A stretch of DNA of 33,085 nucleotides from Thermoplasmatota archaeon. GTDB lineage: Archaea > Thermoplasmatota > B47-G6 > B47-G6B > 47-G6. Made by a program: the position numbers and the translations under genes. Each line of letters begins with the position of its first letter. Positions within the stretch are counted from its first letter, which is position 1. The stretch is from contig JAPDJS010000015.1 of NCBI GenBank assembly GCA_029258975.1, positions 1 to 33,085 of the forward strand. The letters are read 5' to 3'. Under the pieces are notes generated by a model. It searched no databases. It was not told where the DNA came from and saw only the letters and a program-made list of their open reading frames with translations. Shown in pieces: positions 8,336 through 16,224 of the stretch.

Positions 8336-9067
8336 TTACTTCCTCTTCTTCCTCCCAGTTCTCCTGGGAGCTATAGATCCGACTTTAGCTCCAGGTGGAG
8401 CTCTTCTAGATACACTTTTTGGTTTCCTACCAGTCCTAGCCCTCTTCCCACCAAATGGGTGAGCTGCAGGGACCATTGCAACTCCACGAACCCTTGGCCA
8501 GTACTTTCCCCTTGCTTTTGTAGCATGATACTTAGCCCCAGCCTTTGTGAATGGTTTCTCAATCCTCCCTCCTCCAGCAATTACTCCTATCGTTGCCCTG
8601 CAATTTGGATTAAAAAGCTTGAGAACTCTCGAAGGAAATTGAACGACAACTCCAGCTTCCTCATGGCTAATTACTTTAGCTGAAGTCCCGCCACTCCTAA
8701 TGAACTTCCCACCATCTCCAGGAGTAGCTTCTATATTAAATACTTCCGTACCGTCTGGAATCGAAGCAAGCGGCAGTATGTTACCAGCTTTAACCTCAGC
8801 TTTAGCTCCAGCCATTATTTCATCTCCAACTTTCAAACCCTTTGCTGCAGGTAAGTAAATCTCTCTACCATTTTCAAACTTTATCTTAGCTAATGGAGCT
8901 GTATGTAAAGCGTCGTGAATTAAATCAACCACCTTTCCCTTCAAAGCAGACTTCCTTTGAATTTCATCAAGAGGACCATAGCTAATCTTAGCTTTCGCGC
9001 TTTTTCTCGGGGCTCTAAATACATTCTTCCCCTTCCCCCTTCTTTGTTGTCTCAATCTCTTTGCCAT
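8336..9067 (-). CDS. rpl2: Large ribosomal subunit protein uL2
   Basis: Core 50S protein needed for subunit joining and peptidyl transferase activity. The 243 residues show [20 protein letters not shown], the two-lobed barrel, and the C-terminal rRNA-binding loop [20 protein letters not shown]. The His of HPFGG, equivalent to the universally conserved His of bacterial MNPVDHPHGG, is present, but the flanking N-P-V-D positions read V-P-A-A. The start ATG shares its A with the last base of the uL23 stop (9067). Confidence 0.97.
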   Translation of the reverse strand: MAKRLRQQRRGKGKNVFRAPRKSAKAKISYGPLDEIQRKSALKGKVVDLIHDALHTAPLAKIKFENGREIYLPAAKGLKVGDEIMAGAKAEVKAGNILPLASIPDGTEVFNIEATPGDGGKFIRSGGTSAKVISHEEAGVVVQFPSRVLKLFNPNCRATIGVIAGGGRIEKPFTKAGAKYHATKARGKYWPRVRGVAMVPAAHPFGGKRARTGRKPKSVSRRAPPGAKVGSIAPRRTGRKKRK

Positions 9068-9321
9068 TATAACACACCAAGTTTCGAAGCTATATCTCTT
9101 GCTTTATACTCTCTAGCTATTTTAATATATGCTTTTTTCTCCCCTTTCTTCGTGGTACAAGTTCTCACTTTCTCTACTTTAACTCCATACAACTTCTCAA
9201 ATTCTCTCTTAATTTCAACTTTATTAGCTTTATCCCCAACTATAAAAACTATTGTATTCTCCTTATCTATTAGCTTCACAGCCTTTTCTGATATCAAAGG
9301 ATATTTCAGTATCTCCTTCAT
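9067..9321 (-). CDS. rpl23: Large ribosomal subunit protein uL23
   Basis: Exit-tunnel rim protein and docking site for signal recognition particle. The 84 residues match archaeal uL23: ILKYPLISEKAVKLIDKENT, FIVGDKANKVEIKREFEKLYGVKVEKV and RTCTTKKGEKKAYIKIA. Family length, with one base between it and the uL4 stop at 9323-9325. Confidence 0.97.
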   Translation of the reverse strand: MKEILKYPLISEKAVKLIDKENTIVFIVGDKANKVEIKREFEKLYGVKVEKVRTCTTKKGEKKAYIKIAREYKARDIASKLGVL

Positions 9322-9322
9322 T

Positions 9323-10126
9323 TTACATAAACAATTTTTCCTTTGCTAGTTTCTCGAGTGCATCTTTACTCCAAATCACAAGCCTAGGTATTCCACCTGG
9401 GCATAGGATCAACGGATTTAAATCTTTAACCTGAACAACATCTACTAAATTCCTCGCTGCCTTCATCAAATCACACTTCTTACTCACAACTACTAGTGGA
9501 GGAACTTTCTTCTTATATCTCCTTCCCCTCATCTTCCCTTTTCCACTCCTAACTTTTTTCTCCTTTGCTCTTTCTATCTCCTTATCGACGCCAAACTTCT
9601 TCATAATCTCCATGAACTCTTTTGCTTTTTTCACCTCTTCGATCTTCCCATTTATCACTAATGGTACTTCCTTAACCTTATCTAAGTACTTATGCCTCTT
9701 ACTCAACAACTCTTTATTTAATGTTGCTGCGAGCGCAGATCTAATCGCCTTCCTCCTCTCTTTCTTATTTATTTTTTCGTAAATTACTTTCTCAACTTTT
9801 GGTGGATGTGCTTCCCTACCCCCAACCGTTTGGGGTGCAAATGCTCCAACCCAATAAAATCTCTCCCCACGCCTCCATAAAGTCTTTCTAGGAGTTCTGC
9901 TTATCCCGTAGCCATATATTCCCTTGTAAGCCCTTCTCCTTTTCGAGAGCCAAACAACTTTCCTCTTCCCAGCTAGGACATCTGTCCCCTTTGGTTGGAG
10001 TTGATGAGTGAATAGTGCTATTATTGCTCTCTGAATTAGATCTGGTCTATACTCTTCCTTAAACTGAGGAGGCAACTCTATACTCCCAACTTTCTCACAA
10101 TTTATTGAGTAAACGTTAACTTTCAT
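9323..10126 (-). CDS. rpl4: Large ribosomal subunit protein uL4
   Basis: Tunnel-constriction protein of the 50S. The 267 residues contain VGSIELPPQFKEEYRPDLIQ, the long loop region GKRKVVWLSKRRRAYKGIYG, GGREAHPPKVEKVIYEKINK, and the globular end DVVQVKDLNPLILCPGGIPR. ATG at 10124-10126 is preferred because GGTG lies six bases upstream. The frame is open three more codons to a GTG that overlaps the uL3 stop. Confidence 0.97.
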   Translation of the reverse strand: MKVNVYSINCEKVGSIELPPQFKEEYRPDLIQRAIIALFTHQLQPKGTDVLAGKRKVVWLSKRRRAYKGIYGYGISRTPRKTLWRRGERFYWVGAFAPQTVGGREAHPPKVEKVIYEKINKKERRKAIRSALAATLNKELLSKRHKYLDKVKEVPLVINGKIEEVKKAKEFMEIMKKFGVDKEIERAKEKKVRSGKGKMRGRRYKKKVPPLVVVSKKCDLMKAARNLVDVVQVKDLNPLILCPGGIPRLVIWSKDALEKLAKEKLFM

Positions 10127-10127
10127 T

Positions 10128-11153
10128 TTAAGCACCTTGTTTTGAGCTTAAATCCAAGTAGACTATCTTAGGAGGCACATTTGGCAGCTTTTTATTTGCC
10201 CTCAACGCTAACCTTAGTCTTATTAATCTCTTCTTCGGTCCAGGAGTTGAACCGAGCAAGAGGATATAATCATTTCTCACAACCCCATAATGAGGGAAGC
10301 CTCCTGCTGGAGTAACTTTCTTTCCATCGCTTCCTATGTCCAAAATCCATTTATTATATTCACACCTAGTTTGATAACCCATCTGTCCAGCCTGCGGAAC
10401 TGTGAACAAGACTACTCCCGGTCTCTCAGGTCCTAAGGTTCCAGGTTTCCTCCTACTCTTCTTCGCCTTATGATGAAGTAGCTTTATCCCAAATCTTTTA
10501 ACAGGACCTTGAAAGCCCTTGCCTTTAGTTACTGCGAAAACATCAACTTGCTCTCCAGGCTTGAAAACGTCGCTTATCCTCACTTCCTTCCCAAGCAAGT
10601 TCCTTAAGTACTCGAACTTCTCCTTTATATCTTTCCCACCAACTGCAACTTCAAATATCTCCGGTTTCTTCTTCAATTTCGTTAGCCTCGGCCTCGTTGC
10701 GCAAATAGCTCTAATTTCTGCAAACTCATCCAACCTCTTCTCTAGCTCTTCAAGCTGTTTTTTAGCATCCTTCTTCTCCTTTGGCAGCTTTATCTTTCTA
10801 CTCAGATCTTTCATTATCTCCTTGCTTAAATTATCAGCAAAGACTTCTGTCACGCATCTCAAACCCTTTGATGTTTTTTTGTAGAAACGTAGGGCTAGAA
10901 TTAGGATTGGGGGAGTTTCGATGATCGTGACAGGAACCGCGATTTCCATACCTTTGGTTGGGGAGTACTTTCTGTTATCAACGATTATTGCATGAGTCAT
11001 TCCAGCCTTATAGCCAGCGAAGCCAAGCAATCTAACCTCATCAACCTTTGGCCAGTTCCTAATTCTAGGATAAATCCTCTTAGCCCTAACTCTAGGATAG
11101 AATTGCAAACTACCTTTATGCGGTGCGTGAGCTTTTCCTATTTTGTGCCCCAT
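10128..11153 (-). CDS. rpl3: Large ribosomal subunit protein uL3, first gene of the cluster
   Basis: Early-assembly 50S protein near the peptidyl transferase centre. The 341 residues are the archaeal/eukaryotic-type uL3: GSLQFYPRVRAKRIYPRIRNWP, LGFAGYKAGMTHAI, VFKPGEQVDVFAVTKGKGFQGP, RRKPGTLGPERPG and QAGQMGYQTRCEYNKWIL. It starts at ATG 11151-11153, preceded by GAAGGTTAAG, which can act as a Shine-Dalgarno. The promoter-like sequence upstream and the absence of an adjoining ribosomal gene suggest this is the 5' end of the transcription unit running to the left edge. Confidence 0.98.
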   Translation of the reverse strand: MGHKIGKAHAPHKGSLQFYPRVRAKRIYPRIRNWPKVDEVRLLGFAGYKAGMTHAIIVDNRKYSPTKGMEIAVPVTIIETPPILILALRFYKKTSKGLRCVTEVFADNLSKEIMKDLSRKIKLPKEKKDAKKQLEELEKRLDEFAEIRAICATRPRLTKLKKKPEIFEVAVGGKDIKEKFEYLRNLLGKEVRISDVFKPGEQVDVFAVTKGKGFQGPVKRFGIKLLHHKAKKSRRKPGTLGPERPGVVLFTVPQAGQMGYQTRCEYNKWILDIGSDGKKVTPAGGFPHYGVVRNDYILLLGSTPGPKKRLIRLRLALRANKKLPNVPPKIVYLDLSSKQGA

Positions 11154-11172
11154 ACTTAACCTTCTAAATTCA

Positions 11173-11192
11173 CATTATTTTTAAAAGTTTCT
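11173..11192 (-). promoter_or_regulatory. Probable TATA/BRE promoter of the ribosomal protein cluster
   Basis: On the minus strand the sequence AGAAACTTTTAAAAATAATG combines a purine-rich BRE-like GAAAC with a TATA element TTTTAAAA. Its centre is about 30 nt from the uL3 ATG, so transcription would begin roughly 5 nt before or at the gene start, leaving a very short leader. Assigned by eye only. Confidence 0.55.
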
Positions 11193-11262
11193 GAAAATTA
11201 CCACTTGAATTTTTGAATGAAAGCTTTAATGTGAAAAATCCAAAGCTTGAGCTATTTAGGTT

Positions 11263-11736
11263 TTAAAGAAAATCCTCTAAAGTTCCTTGAATGCTTACTT
11301 TGCCTTTTTCTAAAGGAAAAACTATCCTTCCTTCTCTAACTTCTGGATTTGAGAATTTAATTATCTCATCATTTACTGGGATTGTACCATCGCAAGAGGA
11401 AAGTGATTCACAAATCTTAAACATCGTTCCGAGATCCGGGAAGTTCGCTTTCCACTTAAATGGATTAGCTTCCCTCTCGAGATCTTTAGCAATTTCATAA
11501 ATCTCCTCAGAACCTTCACCAATTGAATACATTTTACCATTAGCACTCCTGAAAAATATTGGATGTTTATCTCTCTTCCTCTCAACTTGCAAAGCACCGA
11601 TATATACTAACTTCTTATCGATAAAACGAACGATCGGCCCAGAAGGTTCGACTACATTCCTAGGCCTAAGCATGACCACTCCTTTAACTCTTCCTTCATA
11701 ATCCAAAACTTTGTACAATTCTCCTATCCTAGGCAT
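11263..11736 (-). CDS. Conserved-looking protein of unknown function, 157 aa
   Basis: I do not recognise this family. From ATG 11734-11736 it reads MPRIGELYKVLDYEGRVKGV and has no signal peptide or membrane segment, so it is probably cytosolic. Visible features are a short beta-rich N-terminal half (VVMLRPRNVVEPSGPIVRFI) and two Cys in CESLSSCDG (about residues 107-115). The start is chosen over a TTG four codons upstream because a TATA-like ATTTAAAT lies about 28 nt before the ATG, suggesting a leaderless message. It sits alone between rtcB and the ribosomal cluster on the same strand. Confidence 0.75.
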   Translation of the reverse strand: MPRIGELYKVLDYEGRVKGVVMLRPRNVVEPSGPIVRFIDKKLVYIGALQVERKRDKHPIFFRSANGKMYSIGEGSEEIYEIAKDLEREANPFKWKANFPDLGTMFKICESLSSCDGTIPVNDEIIKFSNPEVREGRIVFPLEKGKVSIQGTLEDFL

Positions 11737-11759
11737 ATTCCATTTCAAACTTTTAGAGA

Positions 11760-11770
11760 ATTTAAATGTT
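11760..11770 (-). promoter_or_regulatory. TATA-like element of the 157-aa gene
   Basis: Minus strand AACATTTAAAT, centred about 28 nt upstream of the ATG at 11736. This is the spacing expected of an archaeal promoter with transcription starting at the start codon. Confidence 0.5.
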
Positions 11771-11807
11771 ACTATTTTTCAGTGGCATAAACTAAAGTGG
11801 AATTCCT

Positions 11808-14621
11808 TCAACCCTTAACCACACCAATAGGCACTAATCTAACTACAAGCTTACCTATACCTGCTCTATCGCTAACTCTAACTACTTCATCAATATCCTT
11901 ATATGCTCCAGGAGCCTCTTCGGCAACGACGCGCCAAGATGCAGCTCTCACTAAAATTCCTCTCCCTTCCAACTCCTTAGCTACCCGCTCCCCTCTGTAT
12001 CTACGAGTTGCAGCATGTCTGCTCATCTCCCTCCCAGCTCCATGAGCAGTAGAGTAGAATGTCTTCTTAGCCTCTTCATTACCAACTAGAACGTAGCTCG
12101 CTGTCCCCATACAACCAGGGATTAGAACTGGTTGACCAACACTTCTATAATCAGGAGGTATGTCTTCGCTTCCGGGAGGGAAGGCCCTCGTAGCTCCTTT
12201 TCTATGCAAGAAGCACTTAACTTTCTCCCCATTGATCTCATGCTCCTCTACTTTAGCAATATTATGAGCCACATCATAGATTACTTTCATTCCCAAGCTT
12301 TCTGGATCCTTCTTGAAGACTTGCTGGAAGCTCTCCCTAGTCCAATGGAGGATCATTTGCCTATTACACCAAGCATAGTTCGCTGCAGCACACATAGCCT
12401 TGAAATAACTCTCGGCCACATCGCTCTTCGATGGAGCATAAATTAGTTCCCTATCTGGGAGTTTAGAAACTAGATGATGATATTTCCTTTCCATTTCCCT
12501 CAAATAGTCTGAACAAACTTGATGACCGAGCCCACGAGAACCTGTGTGGATCATAACGGTAATTTGTCCTTCTTCCTCAATCCCAAAAACCTTAGCTACA
12601 GAGGGGTTATAGATCTTATCAACTTTTTGAACTTCGAGAAAGTGATTCCCAGCTCCTAAACTACCTAGTTGGGGCATACCTCTCTTTTTAGCAGTGTTCG
12701 AGACCTTTGTTGGATCAGCATGAGCTAAGCAACCTTTCTCCTCCAAATGTTCAAGATCCTCGTCCCAACCAAATCCATTTTCGACAGCCCACCTAGCACC
12801 TAATCTCAAAACTTGATCCAACTCGTTCATCGATACCCTTACCTTCCCACCTCTTCCCACTCCAGATGGAACATTTCTGAAAATAACATCAAGTAATTCT
12901 TTAAGCTTTGGACGTAGATCCTCTTCTCTCAAATTCGTCCTAAGTAAGCGAACCCCACAATTTGAGACTACAATACTATTAGCTACGAAATTGTGATCTT
13001 TATGGTTCACGGTGAAATCGTAAACAACTTCTCTTCTTCCTGTTTTAGTAATTTCCCTTATTTTCTCAAAGACAAACCCCGTTCTGCCTGCTTCGGAAAT
13101 ACACTTATTAACGAACTCTGGGAATTCAGGAAACTCAATCTTTCTGGATCTATTTTTTAACTCAGATTTATGCTTTTTCTTGATCCTCAGATATTGGGCT
13201 GCGAGATTCGCTAGTAAGCTCCTCTCCTTCTGATATTCGTAACCTATTTTCGACCATAGCTTAATGAGGTTCTCCTCTTTACTTGAAATCGTTAACCTCA
13301 GAATAGTTGTCTTTCTCTTCCTCTCAGCTACGTAGATCAAATTACTCTTTATTCCAAACTCCTCCAACAGTTTCCTTATCTCCCTCAAGAATTTAATTCC
13401 ATCCTCTTCCAACTCTTTGACTTTACCTATAGTTAGGTGAGGTTGTTCAAAAGTAAATTTACAGTCTTTTATTACATTAGGTTTTGAAAGTTCAGCACCA
13501 AAGAGTCCAGCTAGGAAATTTCTCTTGATCCAAAGAGGAGCGATCTTTATCCATTTGGGTACCCTAAGTCTCAACTTACTCTTATTGCCAATTGGTACAC
13601 CTAGGGCGGCTAGTAAGCTAGTAAAAGCTTTGGAACTTATGGTTATCGAATTTTCCACTCCTACACTCTTCCCAACCTTTCTCCTTCTCTTCCTTATTTT
13701 ACTTGGTTTAAAGCCAAGTTCAATTATATCCCTCCTAATTTCCTCCAAGCCCTCTACTTCTCCATAGATAATTGTAATTCTCCTCTTCCTCAAATTCCCT
13801 CTCTCTTTGGTTACATATTCCCTTAGGTGAGCGTCACCCATACAATAGCCAACCAATCTCGCTAAAATCCCTATCCTCTTATCATTCAAAAAGAGGGGTA
13901 ATAACTTTCTCTTCTTTAATTCTCGAGCTACATCCTCTTCGAAATCGGCTTCATCAAGTAATTTCTTAGCCTGTGGTTCTTCATACTCAACTCCCTCAAA
14001 TGGATAAACTGCTATTTCCTCACCAATTTTAACATTTCTCGCTTCCTTCATGCCTTCTCTAGTTAAAATAGGGTGATCTTCTGTCAATTCAATTTCTCTC
14101 CCTTCCTCCGTCACTAACTTTAATATCTCCTTGCCAGGAATCATGACGATGAAATTCTCTATCTTCGTAGAAGTATCTATATGATCATTCAACTCAAAGC
14201 ATTTCAAACATTCTGAATCCCAATCCTTAGAAAATTCCCTAATTTTCTTCCTATACCCATCTCTACTAAGAACTTCAATGTGCCCTGGAAGGCAATTTAT
14301 ATCCTAGCCCTGAAGATCAAAGTGATCTTCAGTATAGCCAATGCCTCCAGGGCTGATACACCCCTCTTCATAATCGATTGCAGCTACTCCTCCTATTGGA
14401 AATCCGTAGCCCTCATGACCATCTGGAAGAACGATCGAGTATTTGTAGATACCAGGCAAACAAGCTACTCCAGCAGCTTGTAATAGAGTTCTATCCTGTT
14501 TCATCTTCTCTAGTAATTTCTGAGATGCTATTACCCTCCCTGGAACCCTCATTCCAGGAATACTACCTTGAGGAATTTCCCATTCAATATCGCTCAGCTT
14601 CTTCAATTCTATTTTCATCAT
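11808..14621 (-). CDS. rtcB: RNA-splicing ligase RtcB, interrupted by a 30-nt intron-like insert and an intein
   Basis: RtcB joins 2',3'-cyclic phosphate (or 3'-phosphate) and 5'-OH RNA ends using GTP and Mn2+; in archaea it ligates tRNA exons after intron excision. The N-terminal part (14621-14334) runs from [17 protein letters not shown] to [16 protein letters not shown] and SPGGIGY. Continuing in the same frame is a 30-nt insert ending in TAG (14304-14333), then DIN (14303-14295), an intein (12960-14294), and the rest of the ligase from [10 protein letters not shown]. Active-site motifs follow: [39 protein letters not shown] and STAHGAGR, whose His is the guanylylated residue in known RtcB. 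Without insert and intein the protein is 482 residues, essentially the length of Pyrococcus RtcB. Read literally, translation would stop after 106 codons. ATG 14621 or the next ATG 14618 is the start. Archease is encoded 3 kb upstream. Confidence 0.93.
12960..14294 (-). other. RtcB intein with LAGLIDADG-type endonuclease domain, 445 aa
   Basis: Protein-splicing element inserted between DIN and the metal-binding Cys of CGVRLL; inteins at this RtcB site are known in Pyrococcus. It begins with Cys1 ([13 protein letters not shown], block A), has block B with the TxxH motif (ELTEDHPIL), LAGLIDADG-like blocks [13 protein letters not shown] and [10 protein letters not shown], and ends with [15 protein letters not shown] (block F) and NSIVVSN before the +1 Cys. 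The penultimate residue is Ser rather than the usual His. In the second LAGLIDADG block the sequence is G-A-E where D-A-D is typical, so nuclease activity is uncertain. The length, 1335 nt, keeps the frame. Confidence 0.94.
14304..14333 (-). other. Putative 30-nt BHB-type intron inside the RtcB catalytic motif
   Basis: On the minus strand, GGC TAT is followed by 30 nt ending GGC TAG, then GAT ATA AAT TGC. Deleting exactly 30 nt (phase 0) converts GGIGY-plus-stop into GGIGYDINC, the RtcB active-site motif. The insert contains a perfect hairpin (14310-14332): CTGAAGATCA, loop CTT, then TGATCTTCAG. Next to it, exon GGCU (14336-14339) can pair with intron GGCU (14306-14309) as a 4-bp helix (G.U, G-C, C-G, U.G). 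This leaves 3-nt bulges AUA and AGG, and the inferred cuts fall after the second base of each, the symmetric pattern of archaeal bulge-helix-bulge introns. A further GGAGGCA (14342-14348) with UGCCUUCC (14287-14294) can pair outside, separated by an internal loop, so the BHB is relaxed rather than perfect. Confidence 0.8.
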
Positions 14622-14642
14622 AAAAATAAGAAATAATTGTTA

Positions 14643-14653
14643 GGTTTTTAAAC
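14643..14653 (-). promoter_or_regulatory. Probable rtcB promoter (TATA element)
   Basis: Minus strand GTTTAAAAACC is centred about 27 nt upstream of the first ATG (14621), with no Shine-Dalgarno between. This fits a leaderless rtcB transcript. Confidence 0.5.
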
Positions 14654-14705
14654 ATTATTAAATTCAGACTCACTCTATATAATCCCAAAACACATAAAAA
14701 TAATA

Positions 14706-14721
14706 TGAAGAAGAAAAAAGT
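14706..14721 (-). terminator. Possible T-rich terminator after the tail-fibre-like gene
   Basis: Minus strand CTTTTTTCTTCTTCAT begins about 15 nt after the stop codon of the 14736-16139 gene. Archaeal termination commonly occurs at such T-runs. No stem is needed or seen. Confidence 0.4.
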
Positions 14722-14735
14722 TCAGGCTAATGGAA

Positions 14736-16139
14736 TTAAATACAGGTATAGTAACCTGTCCATTCATACTTCTGGATTGTGTACCAAGTAAATGTTGGGT
14801 TATGGTTTTCGTCTTCTCCGTTTCTCATACATACTTGTAGAACAGACCAGTAACTATGACCGTAACAAGCCCAATAATATCTCATAGTCCCTTCCGTGGT
14901 CTCATTGCAATCCTCACTCCATCCTCCGTAGAATTGGATGCTTCCAGAAGCTCTTATTTTTCCATCAACATCTAATTTTGCTTGTGGAGTACTTGTTCCT
15001 ATTCCTACTCTCCCACCCTGTATGCTTAAGGCGTCATTACCTGTTAATTGAATCCTCATATCATAATCGCTAGTATCATCGTTACTAAAGTCTATATATG
15101 GTTTCCCTGTCCCTCCTAGCTCTATTGAAGCACCTTGATCCCTGCTAAGAGTTCCTCTACTCCCCCAGCTTATATCCCCATTTGCCCTTATGTCCTTTGC
15201 AACGAAATTAACATTCTCATTGAGGTTTGAGTTCCATAGGGTTAATGTATTCCTGGAGCTCGGTGCATTTACCCTAATCTCAATATCATTTCCAGCATCG
15301 TCTCCACCTATTCCTATAGTATCTCCATACCCAGTCTTTGATGTTACGAAATTAGTCCATCGGCCTGCTCCATTAAAGCTTCCATATCCATTAGCAATTA
15401 GATTTCCAGTGCTTGATATCCATACCCTAATGTTCCCATCCTTATCCTTGAAGTGGAATTCATTGTTTCCTCCTGGCAAAGTAAAAATCATATTATTTGC
15501 ATCCGCATATACATATGCTCTTGGATTTCCATTCCCTATCCTCAGATAATTCCCCCTAATCTGAGCATTCCCGTTTACATCTAGCTTCCACTCGGGAGAT
15601 GTAGTTCCTATCCCAACTCTTCCTGTATTTGAGTTGACGTAGAAAGTTGATCCATTCACTCCTAGAGTTTTGCCTATGAAGAACATGTCTGGAGTATAGA
15701 AGTAGTTAATGTCAAATGCTTTAGCTCCATAGATATAAGCATCCCCTAGGTATAGTTTCTTATAAAGAGGTAATCTTAGATTCGTTGAAATATTGACCCC
15801 TTCGAAGGTGAAGTTAGCTATTGAATAACTTCCTGTTTCATTTCTTTTTTCTATGCTTACTCCACTCCATCCAAATATGGTTGGACCATCAAATCTATTC
15901 GTATTATGGCTCCACTTAATCCCGTGGAATTTATCGGTACGTAAATAGATCCCTGAGTCGCTCATTACTATATTGCTTGAGGATGGGAAGATATAATCTC
16001 CTCCTCCCTGGAAGGTTCCTGGCCCTATTTGATCAGCTGAATGCCCTGGATTTGGCTGAGCAATAGCTATCGATACTATCAGTAGAGTTGTTAGAGCTAT
16101 TATAGTCCCTAAAGTTAAACCAGACAAAAACTCCTTCAT
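14736..16139 (-). CDS. Secreted or membrane-anchored protein with phage tail-fibre-like repeats
   Basis: 467 residues. Residues 5-27 form a hydrophobic segment ending AIA, acting as signal peptide or anchor. It is followed by PNPGHSADQIGPGTF, a leader I associate with surface proteins of uncultivated archaea. Two copies of the motif GRVGIGT-T/S-S/T-P-x-x-KLDV-N/D-G (about residues 173-190 and again near 380-400) are like those in bacterial and phage tail-fibre and adhesin stalks. Between them the sequence is Gly/Asn-rich and beta-like, and the C terminus has several Cys and aromatic residues. Expression is probably from its own promoter, with GGTGAT at 16145-16150 as Shine-Dalgarno five bases before the ATG. 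A role in attachment is inference. Confidence 0.8.
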   Translation of the reverse strand: MKEFLSGLTLGTIIALTTLLIVSIAIAQPNPGHSADQIGPGTFQGGGDYIFPSSSNIVMSDSGIYLRTDKFHGIKWSHNTNRFDGPTIFGWSGVSIEKRNETGSYSIANFTFEGVNISTNLRLPLYKKLYLGDAYIYGAKAFDINYFYTPDMFFIGKTLGVNGSTFYVNSNTGRVGIGTTSPEWKLDVNGNAQIRGNYLRIGNGNPRAYVYADANNMIFTLPGGNNEFHFKDKDGNIRVWISSTGNLIANGYGSFNGAGRWTNFVTSKTGYGDTIGIGGDDAGNDIEIRVNAPSSRNTLTLWNSNLNENVNFVAKDIRANGDISWGSRGTLSRDQGASIELGGTGKPYIDFSNDDTSDYDMRIQLTGNDALSIQGGRVGIGTSTPQAKLDVDGKIRASGSIQFYGGWSEDCNETTEGTMRYYWACYGHSYWSVLQVCMRNGEDENHNPTFTWYTIQKYEWTGYYTCI

Positions 16140-16179
16140 TTTAGATCACCTACTAGACATAATTCTAAAATCTCTTTGA

Positions 16180-16196
16180 GTTAATTTAAAATTAAC
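16180..16196 (-). promoter_or_regulatory. Palindromic TATA promoter of the tail-fibre-like gene
   Basis: GTTAATTT, a central A, then AAATTAAC is a perfect 8+1+8 inverted repeat. On the minus strand it contains TTTTAAAT, a good TATA element about 50 nt before the ATG. Transcription would begin near 16160, giving a leader of about 20 nt that includes the GGTGAT ribosome binding site. The symmetry could also serve a dimeric regulator. Confidence 0.5.
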
Positions 16197-16224
16197 CCCG
16201 TATTTAATTAGCTTTCATCGATAA

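Noticed and set aside
14304..14306. TAG as a pyrrolysine or readthrough codon in RtcB
   Set aside because: It would insert ten residues between GGIGY and DINC in the metal-binding site of a highly constrained enzyme, and it would not explain the perfect hairpin. No pyrrolysine genes are in the window, though the rest of the genome is unseen.
14304..14338. Insert as a mobile element with GGCTA target duplication
   Set aside because: Excision between the GGCTA repeats leaves GGC TAG and does not restore the frame; the unit is also far smaller than any known element. It cannot be fully excluded without relatives.
14304..14621. Reading the N-terminal rtcB part as a separate 105-aa gene or as a pseudogene fragment
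   Set aside because: The frame continues unchanged after the TAG with DIN, a full intein and an intact ligase, and the motif is restored exactly when 30 nt are removed. Random decay would not keep the frame and all active-site residues.
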